Shown here in pieces: positions 11,444-23,715 of a DNA stretch of 64,000 nucleotides (within the stretch, counting starts at the first letter, position 1; each line of letters starts with the position of its first letter). This DNA comes from UBA4656 sp002405525 (GTDB lineage: Bacteria; Pseudomonadota; Gammaproteobacteria; Xanthomonadales; Ahniellaceae), in contig DAIMGT010000006.1 of assembly GCA_036723735.1 (NCBI GenBank), positions 33,766 to 97,765 on the forward strand. The letters are read 5' to 3'. The notes beneath the pieces are model-generated. The model made no database searches. It worked only from the letters and a program-made list of their open reading frames with translations, and was not told where the DNA came from. The translations under genes were made by a program, and so were the position numbers.

Positions 11444-11743
11444 ATGGCTCTGAGCAACCCCCAGATCCGCTACCTTCGCGGTCTCTCGCATGCGCTGCGG
11501 CCGACGGTGTTGATCGGCGCCAAGGGCCTGACCGACGCGGTGGTTTCCGAACTGGGGCTCGCGCTGGCGCACCATGAACTGGTCAAGGTGCACGTTGCCG
11601 GCGCCGATCGCGCGGCGCGCGCCGAGGTGGCCGGCATACTGGCGAACCGGACCGGCGCCGAGGTGGTGCAGCGGATCGGCAAGATGGTCTGCCTTTATCG
11701 CCGCAACCCCGAATCTCCAGCGATCGAGCTGCCGAAGAGCTGA
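11444..11743 (+). CDS. yhbY: YhbY-family CRM-domain RNA-binding protein
   Basis: This 99-residue protein is a single CRM domain, an IF3-like fold that binds rRNA precursors; the E. coli homologue associates with the pre-50S subunit. The start MALSNPQIRYLRGLSHAL and the GAKGLTDAVVSEL segment with the GxxG-type RNA loop are typical, as is the end LYRRNPESPAIELP. Its location back to back with rlmE fits a shared role in large-subunit maturation. The next gene starts 5 nt later, suggesting one transcript. Confidence 0.93.
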   Translation: MALSNPQIRYLRGLSHALRPTVLIGAKGLTDAVVSELGLALAHHELVKVHVAGADRAARAEVAGILANRTGAEVVQRIGKMVCLYRRNPESPAIELPKS

Positions 11744-12666
11744 ACGACATGCAGCTGGTCGAACAGGCGCGGGGCGGTCAGTTGTTCGTACGCCGATGCG
11801 CGGCGGACCGCATCGTGGTGGTCGATCGCGAATTCGACGCCTCGTTCGTCCTCGCGGTCGACCGCGTGATCGAGTCGTGGCCGGTGGCGTCGGCCGCGGC
11901 GCTCGGTGCGGCCGAGGCCGCCCCCCTGCTCGCCCTCGACCCGGAAGTGGTGCTGCTCGGCACCGGCGGCCGCCAGGCCTTCCCGCCGGCTGCCTTCATG
12001 GCCGCTTTCCTGACCCGCGGCATCGGCATCGAGGTCATGGACAACGCCGCGGCCGCCCGCACGTTCAACGTGCTGGGCGCCGAGGGTCGGCGCGTGGTCG
12101 CAGCCTTCGTCCTGTCCGTCGCCTGAGCCCCCCCGCGCCACGGGACACTGCATCGGCCAGTGCTGCTGCACTGCGTCGCCGAGCGCGAACGGGGCGGCCC
12201 CGAGGCGCGCGAAGCCGCGGCGCTCGTAGAAGCGGATCGCGCGTCCGGCGTGCTGCCGGATGCCGAGCCACAACGACGGCGTCCCGCACTGCGCCGCGAG
12301 ACCAGCGGCCGACTGCAACAGCAGATCGGAGACCCCGATCCCATGCGCCTCCGGCCGGAGATAGAAACGGCGCAGCAGGATCGCCGGCACCTGCACTTTC
12401 ACAGGAAGCGGCGTGGCGGCATCCGGCCATGCGTAACCCAACCAGCGAGAGCCCGCGTCGGCGACCGGACAGCAGTTCGCCGGGTCCGCCAGTTCGCGCG
12501 CCACCACGGCCGGGGCGCAGTGGCGCGCCGAGTGGCGGGCGACCGCTTCCGCTGGCGCGGGCGACCCGCAGGCCGCCAGGAAGGTCCCGCGCATGAGGTC
12601 CGCGAGCGCGACGGCGTCCGCTGCCCCGACGCGGACGATCCGCACCGTGGGGTCATGCAGCGCCAT
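11695..12666 (-). CDS. GNAT-family acetyltransferase with unusual antisense 3' extension
   Basis: The first 180 or so residues (12666 down to about 12125) form a GNAT N-acetyltransferase: LRRFYLRPEAHGIGVSDLLLQSA is the beta4-alpha3 acetyl-CoA-binding region with a degenerate Q/RxxGxG/A loop, and RAIRFYERRGFARLG is the conserved motif B. The substrate is unknown. The frame has no stop until 11695, so about 140 further codons lie antisense to the whole of the next feature and the end of yhbY. That extension is low in recognisable structure and is probably not conserved protein. A run of seven C at 12128-12134, right at the end of the GNAT fold, may hide an indel. Start at 12666 overlaps the upstream gene by 14 nt. 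Confidence 0.6.
   Translation of the reverse strand: MALHDPTVRIVRVGAADAVALADLMRGTFLAACGSPAPAEAVARHSARHCAPAVVARELADPANCCPVADAGSRWLGYAWPDAATPLPVKVQVPAILLRRFYLRPEAHGIGVSDLLLQSAAGLAAQCGTPSLWLGIRQHAGRAIRFYERRGFARLGAAPFALGDAVQQHWPMQCPVARGGSGDGQDEGCDHAPTLGAQHVERAGGRGVVHDLDADAAGQESGHEGSRREGLAAAGAEQHHFRVEGEQGGGLGRTERRGRRHRPRLDHAVDREDERGVEFAIDHHDAVRRASAYEQLTAPRLFDQLHVVQLFGSSIAGDSGLRR
11749..12126 (+). CDS. Mth938-like (DUF498) domain protein
   Basis: This 125-residue protein matches the Mth938/DUF498 fold also found in the mitochondrial complex I assembly factor NDUFAF3. Typical features are LLALDPEVVLLGTGGRQAFPP, a nucleotide-binding-like loop, and GIGIEVMDNAAAARTFNVLGAEGRRVVAAF, the family's end, which contains the ARTFN motif. 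Its biochemical role in bacteria is not established. It starts 5 nt after yhbY and is fully overlapped on the other strand by the open GNAT frame; the family motifs make this strand the real one here. Confidence 0.85.
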   Translation: MQLVEQARGGQLFVRRCAADRIVVVDREFDASFVLAVDRVIESWPVASAAALGAAEAAPLLALDPEVVLLGTGGRQAFPPAAFMAAFLTRGIGIEVMDNAAAARTFNVLGAEGRRVVAAFVLSVA

Positions 12667-12895
12667 CCGCCGGTCCGGCCAGCCGCGCCAGGCGAGCCGC
12701 GGCGAGCTCGGACTCCAGTTGCTCGATCCGCCGCTCCTTCGGGGACTTCAGGAAGGCGAACGCCCCTAGCACGAACAGGTTCACCACCGGAATCGCCACC
12801 CCGATGCCGTACCAGAACGGATACCCCAGCCGTTCGGCGAGCCGCATGCCGGCCATCAGCAGCGCGAGGACGGTCAGAGCGGCGATGATCGGCAT
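12653..12895 (-). CDS. Small membrane protein of unknown function
   Basis: The 80-residue product has two hydrophobic segments (about 3-18 and 25-49, the latter PFWYGIGVAIPVVNLFVLGAF) followed by a charged, coiled-coil-like tail KERRIEQLESELAAARL. It may be an inner-membrane protein with a cytosolic tail. Its stop overlaps the start of the GNAT gene by 14 nt, so the two are probably translated together. I recognise no named family. Confidence 0.6.
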   Translation of the reverse strand: MPIIAALTVLALLMAGMRLAERLGYPFWYGIGVAIPVVNLFVLGAFAFLKSPKERRIEQLESELAAARLARLAGPADGAA

Positions 12896-12970
12896 GGTGA
12901 CGGCTGGTCCTTGGCGGTTGGCAGTGATGGATCCGATCGACGCGGGCGGGGCAGCGCATGCTCCGCGCCC

Positions 12971-13546
12971 TCAACTGCGGCGCGCGCGTCGCGGGGACGC
13001 AGGGGCCGTGCGCGACTTGGCGGGCGCCTTGCGGCGCCGCGCGGCCGGGGCGCCGATCCGCTGCTGCAGGGCGACACGGCGCCGCGCCAGCCAGGCGGCC
13101 GCCTCGACCCGGGCCGCGCTGCCACGCCCCGGGCGCCGCGCGTCGCGCTCGGCGCAGAAGCGCTGGTAGGCACGCATCACCGATGCCTGCCGGCACAGCA
13201 GCAGTTCCAGCATGATCGCATCGTCTAGCAGGCCGATCACCTCGGCGTCGTCGGGGATCACGTCGTCCGGGTCACCGAGGTAGATCAGGGTCACCAGCAC
13301 GTCCTCGCGCCACGGCTGCGGCAGGGCCCAGGCGTCGTCCTCAAGCATGGCGACCAGTCGCAGCGCACCTTCGAACTGGCGTCGCACGTAACTGGGGACG
13401 CAGTGCAGGGACATCTGCTCGATCGATTGCCGCGCAGCGGCGATGACGTCCACCTCGTCCATGGTCGCGACCAGCCGGCGCGCCCGGACCAGCGCCGCAT
13501 CGAGGCGCTGAATGTCGTCGCCTTCCAGTTCGATGGTGACCCGCAT
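12971..13546 (-). CDS. DUF1232/YkvA-like domain protein
   Basis: The 191-residue product contains VLVTLIYLGDPDDVIPDDAEVIGLLDDAIMLEL, close to the YxxxPxDxIPDxxPxxGxxDD signature of the YkvA/DUF1232 family, whose function is unknown. The residues after 150 are Arg/Ala-rich and basic, probably disordered. Start MRVTIELEGDDIQRL at 13546 was chosen over a possible start at 13603 because the extra residues are basic and unlike the rest. It precedes the small membrane protein gene by about 75 nt. Confidence 0.65.
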   Translation of the reverse strand: MRVTIELEGDDIQRLDAALVRARRLVATMDEVDVIAAARQSIEQMSLHCVPSYVRRQFEGALRLVAMLEDDAWALPQPWREDVLVTLIYLGDPDDVIPDDAEVIGLLDDAIMLELLLCRQASVMRAYQRFCAERDARRPGRGSAARVEAAAWLARRRVALQQRIGAPAARRRKAPAKSRTAPASPRRARRS

Positions 13547-13667
13547 GTCGACCCCCGGCCGCTCCCAGCCGTTGAGGATACGGCGTCGCCGTGCCAGCGT
13601 CACCGGTACCGCTTGGCAGGGCGGGCGTCATCGCGTAGCGTCATCCAGGACCACGCCGCACGCGCCC

Positions 13668-14939
13668 ATGAACGACGACCGTCTCGACCTGCTGCACCGC
13701 GACGCGACAGATCCGCTAGCCGCGTTCCGCGACGAGTTCCTGATCCCGCGCGGCCCCGACGGCCGGGATGTGGCCTACTTCACTGGCAACTCGCTGGGCC
13801 TGCAGCCGCGCGCGGCGCGGTCGATGGTCGAGCGCGAACTCGACCGCTGGGCCGAATTCGCGGTCGAGGGTCACTTCCGCGGCGACCTGCCGTGGATGGA
13901 CTACCACGCGGCGCTTCGTGACCACCTCGCCGAACTGGCGGGTGCGCTGCCACACGAGGTGGTGGCGATGAACACGCTGACCGTCAACCTGCACCTGATG
14001 ATGGTCTCGTTCTATCGCCCGACGCCCGAGCGGCCGGCGATCCTGATCGAACGCCACGCGTTCCCCTCCGACCGCCATGCGGTGGAGTCGCAGATCCGAT
14101 TCCACGGCCATGATCCCGCCACATCCCTGATCGAAGTCGATGGTGACGGACCGGGCGGCACGCTGACCGCCGACGCGATCGCCGACGCCCTCGACCGCCA
14201 CGGCCACCGCATCGCGCTGGTCCTGCTGCCCGGCGTGCAGTACCTCACCGGGCAGCGACTCGACCTGGCGGCGATCGCGCCGCTGGCGCACCGCAAGGGC
14301 TGCGCGGTCGGCTACGACCTCGCGCACGCGATCGGCAACGTTCCGGTCGACCTGCACGCCAGCCACGCCGACTTCGCGGTGTGGTGCACCTACAAGTACC
14401 TCAACGGCGGGCCGGGCGCGGTCGCCGGCTGCTTCGTGCATGAGCGCCACGCGCACACCCCGCGCCCGCGCTTCGCCGGCTGGTGGGGCCACGACCCCGC
14501 GACGCGCTTCCATATGGCGCCGGAGTTCGTGCCGGCGGCGGGCGCCGACGGTTGGCAGCTGTCGAACCCGCCGATCCTGGCGATGGCGCCGCTGCGCGCT
14601 TCGCTCGAGCAGTTCCACCGCGCCGGGCTCGGGCGGCTGCGCGCGAAGTCGATCGCGATGACCGGCTTCCTAGCGGCCCGGATCCGCGAGCGCGTCGACC
14701 GGGTGCTGGAGGTGCGCACCCCGGACGACCCGGCGCAGCGCGGCTGTCAGCTGTCGCTGCGCGTGCGCGGCAGCCGCGAGGAGGGCCGCTCGCTGCATTC
14801 CTGGCTGGAGCGCGAGGGCGTCGTCGTCGACTGGCGCGAGCCGGACGTGATCCGCGCCGCACCGGTGCCGCTGTACAACCGGCTGTCCGATTGTGCGCGC
14901 CTGGTCGACGCGGGCGAGGCCTGGTCGCGCTCGCGGTGA
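13668..14939 (+). CDS. kynU: Kynureninase
   Basis: Kynureninase is a PLP enzyme that cleaves kynurenine or 3-hydroxykynurenine to anthranilate or 3-hydroxyanthranilate plus alanine. The 423-residue protein starts MNDDRLDLLHRDATDPLAAF at 13668. YFTGNSLGLQPR near residue 38 is typical, the PLP lysine is Lys243 in WCTYKYLNGGPGAVAG, and the end ends in the VDWREPDVIRAAPVPLYN block. It overlaps kmo by 4 nt (GTGA), so the pair probably channels kynurenine through 3-hydroxykynurenine to 3-hydroxyanthranilate, an NAD precursor in bacteria that make NAD from tryptophan. Tryptophan dioxygenase and 3-hydroxyanthranilate dioxygenase are not in this window. Confidence 0.95.
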   Translation: MNDDRLDLLHRDATDPLAAFRDEFLIPRGPDGRDVAYFTGNSLGLQPRAARSMVERELDRWAEFAVEGHFRGDLPWMDYHAALRDHLAELAGALPHEVVAMNTLTVNLHLMMVSFYRPTPERPAILIERHAFPSDRHAVESQIRFHGHDPATSLIEVDGDGPGGTLTADAIADALDRHGHRIALVLLPGVQYLTGQRLDLAAIAPLAHRKGCAVGYDLAHAIGNVPVDLHASHADFAVWCTYKYLNGGPGAVAGCFVHERHAHTPRPRFAGWWGHDPATRFHMAPEFVPAAGADGWQLSNPPILAMAPLRASLEQFHRAGLGRLRAKSIAMTGFLAARIRERVDRVLEVRTPDDPAQRGCQLSLRVRGSREEGRSLHSWLEREGVVVDWREPDVIRAAPVPLYNRLSDCARLVDAGEAWSRSR

Positions 14940-16288
14940 GCGATCGCATCGTCATCGCAGGCGCCGGTCTGGCCGGAGCACTGCTGGCCACCCTGTTGGC
15001 CCGCCGCGGACTGCGCGTGGAGGTGTTCGAGCGGCGCCCGGACCCGCGCGTGGCCGGGCACGAGGGCGGTCGCTCGATCAACCTCGCGCTGGCCGAACGC
15101 GGCATGAACGCGCTGCGCGTCGCGGGGCTCGAGCGCGCGGTTCTGGCGCAGGCGGTGATGATGCGCGGCCGCATGGTCCACGACCTCGACGGCGCGACCC
15201 ACCTGCTGCGCTACGGCCGTGACGACGGCGAGGTGATCTGGTCGGTGCACCGCGGCCGGCTCAACGCGACCCTGCTCGACGCCGCGCAGGCCGCAGGCGC
15301 GCGCTTTCACTTCGACCAGCGCCTGGTGGGCGCCGACTTCGAAGCGGGTCTGGCGCGGCTGCAATGCGGTCGCACCGGCGATGCCTGCGTGGTCGAGGCG
15401 CCGGTGCTGGTCGGCGCCGACGGCGCGGGTTCGGCGCTGCGCGCGGCGATGGCGGCGGTGCGACCGCTGGGCGAGCGCTTCGAGCCGCTGGGCCACGGCT
15501 ACAAGGAACTTGAGATCCCGCCGGCGGCCGACGGCAGGTTCCGCATCGAGCCGCACGCCCTGCACATCTGGCCGCGCGGCGGCTACATGTGCATTGCCCT
15601 GCCCAACGCCGAGCGATCCTTCACCGTCACCCTGTTCCTGCCCAACGATGGCGCCCCGCCGTGCTTCGCCGCGCTGCGCGGCCCGGACGACGTCGCCGCG
15701 CTGTTCGGGCGCGACTTCCCCGACCTGCTGCCCCACCTGCCCGACCTGCAGGCCGACTTCGCGGCTCACCCGGTCGGCTCATTGGGCACCCTGCGCCTCG
15801 ACACCTGGCATCTCGACGGCGCCGCGCTGCTGCTGGGCGACGCCGCCCACGCCATCGTGCCGTTCCACGGCCAGGGCATGAACTGCGCGTTCGAGGACTG
15901 CGTCGCGCTGGATGCCCTGCTCGGTGACAGTCGCGACTATCGCGCCGCTTTCGCCGAATTCGAGCGCCGCCGCAAGCCCGATGCCGACGCCATCGCCGAC
16001 ATGGCGCTGGAGAACTACATCGAGATGCGCGATCTGGTCGACGACGCGCCATTCCTGCTGCGCAAGCAGGTCGAGCGCGCGCTCGCCGACCGCCACCCCG
16101 GCGTATTCGTACCACGCTACTCGATGGTCACCTTCCGCCGCACGCCCTATGCGGTGGCCAAAGTGCGCGGCGCGGTGCAGTGGGACATCGTGGACACGAT
16201 CGCGCGCGGCTGCTCACGCATCGAGGACGTGGACCTTGCGTTCGGGGATGCGCTGGTGCGCGAGCGCCTGCCGCCGCTGGCGGACTGA
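14936..16288 (+). CDS. kmo: Kynurenine 3-monooxygenase
   Basis: KMO is an FAD- and NADPH-dependent hydroxylase converting kynurenine to 3-hydroxykynurenine. The 450-residue protein starts with GTG at 14936 inside the kynU stop, which gives VSDRIVIAGAGLAG and the FAD dinucleotide fold at the very N-terminus. Other marks are HEGGRSINLALAERG, the DG-type HRGRLNATLLDAA, and the GD motif LLLGDAAHAIVPFHGQGMN. The C-terminus lacks a long membrane anchor as expected for bacterial forms. The 166 nt between its stop and the convergent subtilase stop contain only a 6-bp hairpin near 16404-16420. Confidence 0.95.
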   Translation: MSDRIVIAGAGLAGALLATLLARRGLRVEVFERRPDPRVAGHEGGRSINLALAERGMNALRVAGLERAVLAQAVMMRGRMVHDLDGATHLLRYGRDDGEVIWSVHRGRLNATLLDAAQAAGARFHFDQRLVGADFEAGLARLQCGRTGDACVVEAPVLVGADGAGSALRAAMAAVRPLGERFEPLGHGYKELEIPPAADGRFRIEPHALHIWPRGGYMCIALPNAERSFTVTLFLPNDGAPPCFAALRGPDDVAALFGRDFPDLLPHLPDLQADFAAHPVGSLGTLRLDTWHLDGAALLLGDAAHAIVPFHGQGMNCAFEDCVALDALLGDSRDYRAAFAEFERRRKPDADAIADMALENYIEMRDLVDDAPFLLRKQVERALADRHPGVFVPRYSMVTFRRTPYAVAKVRGAVQWDIVDTIARGCSRIEDVDLAFGDALVRERLPPLAD

Positions 16289-16454
16289 GCCGTTGCGGAC
16301 CGCCCGCGGGCCGTGGCAGCAGCCATGCCGCCGCGAGGGCTGGTTCCGTCCGCTGCCGCACCGGGCTTCGGCGCCCGCGCGGTCGCGATGTCAGGGCGCG
16401 TTGCGGCGTCGGAAACGCCGTGCGCAGCGCGCAGCGCAGCACACCGGCACCCCA

Positions 16455-20624
<4,170 letters not shown>

Positions 20625-20910
20625 CCGCCCTCCTTCGTTGAGTTGCATGCGGCGCCAATGCGGCGGTTGATCCCGCGCAGGCGCCGCGCCAAGGCGCCGT
20701 GGCAGACTGTCGAGAAAGGCTTTCCTGCAGTGGCTCGGCTTCGCAAGTCCGAACCCCTTCCGCCGAATCGATCGCTTGCGCGATTGATCTGCGATGGCGG
20801 CATCGATGCCGCGCGCCAGCAGGGTGTTTCGCGACACCCTGCTAGTCTGCCATCGCCGCGCGCGAAGCGCGCGCTGCCCGTCCCGCCGCCGCCCACGTCC
20901 GTCGCCTTCG
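20625..20910. promoter_or_regulatory. Divergent intergenic region with a perfect palindrome (20818-20843)
   Basis: This 286-nt spacer separates the subtilase gene (minus) from the DUF3293-ccm operon (plus) and must hold both promoters. AGCAGGGTGT at 20818-20827 and ACACCCTGCT at 20834-20843 form a perfect 10-bp inverted repeat with a 6-nt spacer, placed about 70 nt before the DUF3293 start and about 195 nt before the protease start. No T run follows in either direction. It may be an operator or an RNA hairpin; the sequence alone does not decide. Confidence 0.5.
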
Positions 20911-21402
20911 ATGCAAGCGCCGACCCACCCGCCCCCGCTGCTCGCCGCCTTCCTGGCCGCGCAATACCGGGTGTATCTGCCCGACGGCGAGCATCTGCTG
21001 GCGCCGGGCCGGCCCTTCGGCGCGAAGATCGGCGCCGCCGGCACCCCCTGGGCGCTGCTGACTGCCTTCAATCCGGGGGCCTTGGCGCGCGAGGCGCGCG
21101 CCAACGACGCCGCGCAGTCGCGCCTGCTCGCATTGCTCCGCGCGGCGGGCCACACGTGCTGGCCGGGCCTCAACAGCGACCCCCGGGGCGGCCACGCCGA
21201 GCGCAGTGTGTTCGCACTCGGCATCGGCGCCGAAGAGGCCGACCGGCTGGCCGACCGCTTCGGGCAATGCGGCCTGCTGGCGGGACGCCTCGGCGAAGCG
21301 GCTTGCCTGCGCGTGCTGCGCGCGCACTGGCCCTTGCCGGTCGTGGACACCCCTTTCGTGGTCTGGGTAGCATCAGTGTCCACGGAAGCTCAGCGTCCAT
21401 GA
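20911..21402 (+). CDS. DUF3293 domain protein
   Basis: The 163-residue product has the DUF3293 pattern: LLAAFLAAQYRVYLP at the start, a central LLTAFNPGALAREARANDAAQSRLLALL, then GLNSDPRGGHAERSVFALGIGAEEADRLADRFGQCGLL. Its function is not known. The stop overlaps the ccmA ATG (ATGA, 21399-21402), so it is probably the first gene of the cytochrome c maturation operon here. Start ATG at 20911 gives the family N-terminus; an earlier ATG lies within the upstream palindrome region. Confidence 0.75.
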   Translation: MQAPTHPPPLLAAFLAAQYRVYLPDGEHLLAPGRPFGAKIGAAGTPWALLTAFNPGALAREARANDAAQSRLLALLRAAGHTCWPGLNSDPRGGHAERSVFALGIGAEEADRLADRFGQCGLLAGRLGEAACLRVLRAHWPLPVVDTPFVVWVASVSTEAQRP

Positions 21403-22046
21403 TGGCCGACGACGTGTCCCCGCCGCCGCTGATCGCCGCGCGCGGCCTCAGTTTCGCGCGCGACGGCGAGCCGATCTTCGGCCCCCTCGACCTGGCGGTG
21501 GCCGGCGGTGGCGCGCTGGTGGTGGAGGGCGGCAATGGCGCCGGAAAGACCACCCTGTTGCGGGTGCTCGCCGGCCTGCTCGATCCCGGCGAGGGCGAAA
21601 TCCACTGGCAGGGCGCGCCGCTGGCGGGCGCGGGCCGGGTATCCGGCGGGATCGCGCTGCTCGGCCACCACCTCGGGCTCAAGGCCGACCTCAGCCCGCT
21701 GGAGAACCTGCGCTTCAGGGTCGCGCTGTCCGGCGCGCGCCCGGGCCACACGCCGGAGGCGGCGCTGCGGTCGGTGGGTCTCGAGGGCTACGAGGATCTG
21801 CCGGTGCGCACCCTTTCGGCGGGCCAGCGCAAGCGCACCGCGCTCGCCGCGCTGCTGCTCGATCCGGCCCCGCTCTGGTTGCTCGACGAGCCCTACGCCA
21901 ACCTCGATCGCGACGGCCAGCGGCTGGTGGACCGCATGCTGGAGACGCAGTGCCAGCGCGGCGGTGCGGCGGTGTTCACCAGCCACGGTCTGTTCACGCC
22001 GCCATTGCCGCGGCTGGCGGCGCTGCAACTCGGCGGCCGCGCGTGA
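21399..22046 (+). CDS. ccmA: Haem exporter ATP-binding protein CcmA
   Basis: CcmA is the ATPase of the CcmABCD complex, which releases haem-loaded CcmE in system I cytochrome c maturation. The 215-residue ABC protein shows Walker A GGNGAGKTTLL, signature LSAGQRKRTALA and Walker B LWLLDEPYANLD, with the H-loop in FTSHGLF. The ATG at 21399 overlaps the preceding stop (a second ATG is at 21402); the stop overlaps the GTG of ccmB. Such overlaps run through the whole operon and indicate coupled translation. Confidence 0.95.
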   Translation: MMADDVSPPPLIAARGLSFARDGEPIFGPLDLAVAGGGALVVEGGNGAGKTTLLRVLAGLLDPGEGEIHWQGAPLAGAGRVSGGIALLGHHLGLKADLSPLENLRFRVALSGARPGHTPEAALRSVGLEGYEDLPVRTLSAGQRKRTALAALLLDPAPLWLLDEPYANLDRDGQRLVDRMLETQCQRGGAAVFTSHGLFTPPLPRLAALQLGGRA

Positions 22047-22726
22047 GGACCGGCACTCCGGGCGCCGCCGCGCTCGCGCTGCTGCGCCGCGACCTGCTGC
22101 TGCTGTGGCGACTCCGCGCGGACGCGGTGAACCCGCTGCTCTTCGCGCTGATGGTCGCCACCCTGTTCCCGCTCGCGCTGGGTCCCGAGGCGCAGATGCT
22201 CGCGCGGGTCGCCGGCGGCATCATCTGGGTCAGCGTGGTGCTGGCCAGCCTGCTGTCTCTGGACGCGCTGTTCCGCGGCGATGCCGAGGACGGCAGCCTC
22301 GACCAGCTCGCGGTGTCCGGACAGCCGCTCGCCCTGCTGGCCGCCGCCCGCATCCTCGCCCACTGGCTGGGAACCGGACTGCCGCTGACCCTGGTCGCGC
22401 CGCTGCTGGCGTACATGCTGGGCCTTCCGCGCGAGGCCGTGCCGGCGCTGGTCGGTGCGCTGGCCCTCGGCACCCCGCTGCTGTCGCTGGTCGGCGCCTG
22501 CTGCGCCGCGCTGACGGTCGCCATGCGCCGCTCTGGTATCCTGCTCGCGCTGCTGGTGCTGCCGCTGACGGTGCCGGTGCTGATCTTCGGCGCCGGCGCG
22601 GTAGATGCCGCCGCCACCGGCGGCGACCCCAGCGCGGCCTTGCTGTTCCTGGCCGCCGGGCTTGCCGTGGCGCTGCCGCTCGCCCCGCTGGGCTGCGCGG
22701 CGGCGATCCGGATCGGCACCGCGTGA
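22043..22726 (+). CDS. ccmB: Haem exporter permease CcmB
   Basis: CcmB is the membrane partner of CcmA. The 227-residue protein has six hydrophobic segments and the family blocks RRDLLLLWRLRADAVNPLLF, LFRGDAEDGSLDQL and LPLTVPVLIFGAGAV. The GTG start at 22043 lies in the ccmA stop (GTGA). An ATG start further up would run back into ccmA. The next gene, ccmC, begins 19 nt after the stop. Confidence 0.94.
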   Translation: MRTGTPGAAALALLRRDLLLLWRLRADAVNPLLFALMVATLFPLALGPEAQMLARVAGGIIWVSVVLASLLSLDALFRGDAEDGSLDQLAVSGQPLALLAAARILAHWLGTGLPLTLVAPLLAYMLGLPREAVPALVGALALGTPLLSLVGACCAALTVAMRRSGILLALLVLPLTVPVLIFGAGAVDAAATGGDPSAALLFLAAGLAVALPLAPLGCAAAIRIGTA

Positions 22727-22745
22727 CACGAGGCTCGAGCACGCC

Positions 22746-23534
22746 ATGAACCGCTTCATGCTGTGGTTCCACCGGATGGGCTCGCCGCCCACCTTTTTCG
22801 CCTTCGCGGAGCGCTGGCGGCCGTGGTGCCTGTGGACGGCACTGGCGATCACCGCGGCGGCGCTTTACTGGGGCCTGTTCCGCGCGCCCGACGACTACCT
22901 GCAGGGCGACTCGTTCCGCATCATCTACATCCATGTGCCGAGCGCGTGGATGGGTCAGTTCATCTTCGCCGTGATGGCGGTCTGCGGCTTCGTCGCCATC
23001 GTGTGGCGGATCAAGATCGCGGAGATCATGGGCATCGCCAGCGCGCCGGTGGGCGCGGCATTCACCGCGATCGCGCTGGGCACCGGTTCGCTGTGGGGCC
23101 GTCCCACCTGGGGCACCTACTGGGTGTGGGACGCGCGCCTGACATCGACCCTGGTCCTGCTGTTCCTCTACTTCGGCGTGATCGGCCTGTACCGGGCGAT
23201 CGAGGACCGCCGCAAGGCGGCGCTCGCCTCCGGACTGCTGGCGATCATCGGCCTGGTCAATATCCCGGTCATCCAGTATTCGGTGTACTGGTGGAACACG
23301 CTGCACCAGCCGTCCTCGATCAACGTCGCGAAGATGAGCAGCACGATCGACCCCAGCATGCTCTGGCCGCTGCTGCTGATGGCCGTCGCGACCAAGCTCT
23401 ACTACGCCTGGTCGGCGCTGTCGCGCGCGCAACTGATGGTGCTGGAGATGGAAAGCGGCAAGAACTGGGTACGGGAACTCGCGGGCCTGCCGCCGGTCGA
23501 TAGTCCAGCCGGTCAAGCGCCACGCGGCCCCTGA
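22746..23534 (+). CDS. ccmC: Haem-handling protein CcmC
   Basis: CcmC binds haem at the periplasmic face and loads it on CcmE. The 262-residue integral membrane protein has six helices, the tryptophan-rich WWD-type motif WGTYWVWDARLTS and the two haem-ligand histidines in IYIHVPSAW and WWNTLHQP. The start MNRFMLWFHRMGSPPTFF at 22746 is 19 nt after ccmB. The C-terminal tail after helix 6 is a little longer than in E. coli. Confidence 0.95.
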   Translation: MNRFMLWFHRMGSPPTFFAFAERWRPWCLWTALAITAAALYWGLFRAPDDYLQGDSFRIIYIHVPSAWMGQFIFAVMAVCGFVAIVWRIKIAEIMGIASAPVGAAFTAIALGTGSLWGRPTWGTYWVWDARLTSTLVLLFLYFGVIGLYRAIEDRRKAALASGLLAIIGLVNIPVIQYSVYWWNTLHQPSSINVAKMSSTIDPSMLWPLLLMAVATKLYYAWSALSRAQLMVLEMESGKNWVRELAGLPPVDSPAGQAPRGP

Positions 23535-23562
23535 GCGAATCATCGACCACGACAAGGACCAC

Positions 23563-23715
23563 ATGGACCACTGGCCCTTCATCCACGCCGCCTACGGCGT
23601 GTTCTTCACCCTCCTGGCGGCCGACGCGATCGCCGCCGCCGGCGGCCGACGCCGCCTTCTGGCCGCACTGCGCAGCCGCGCCGCGCGGCAGCAGCGCAGG
23701 GAGGGCGGCTCGTGA
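23563..23715 (+). CDS. ccmD: Haem exporter small subunit CcmD
   Basis: The 50-residue product fits CcmD, the small membrane protein that helps holo-CcmE leave CcmABC. It starts MDHWPFIHAAYGVFFTLLAA, an aromatic N-terminus running into one transmembrane helix, then an Arg-rich cytosolic tail (RRRLLAALRSRAARQQRR). Location between ccmC and ccmE supports the call; the sequence itself is weakly conserved in the family. Its stop overlaps the ccmE GTG by 4 nt. Confidence 0.85.
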   Translation: MDHWPFIHAAYGVFFTLLAADAIAAAGGRRRLLAALRSRAARQQRREGGS

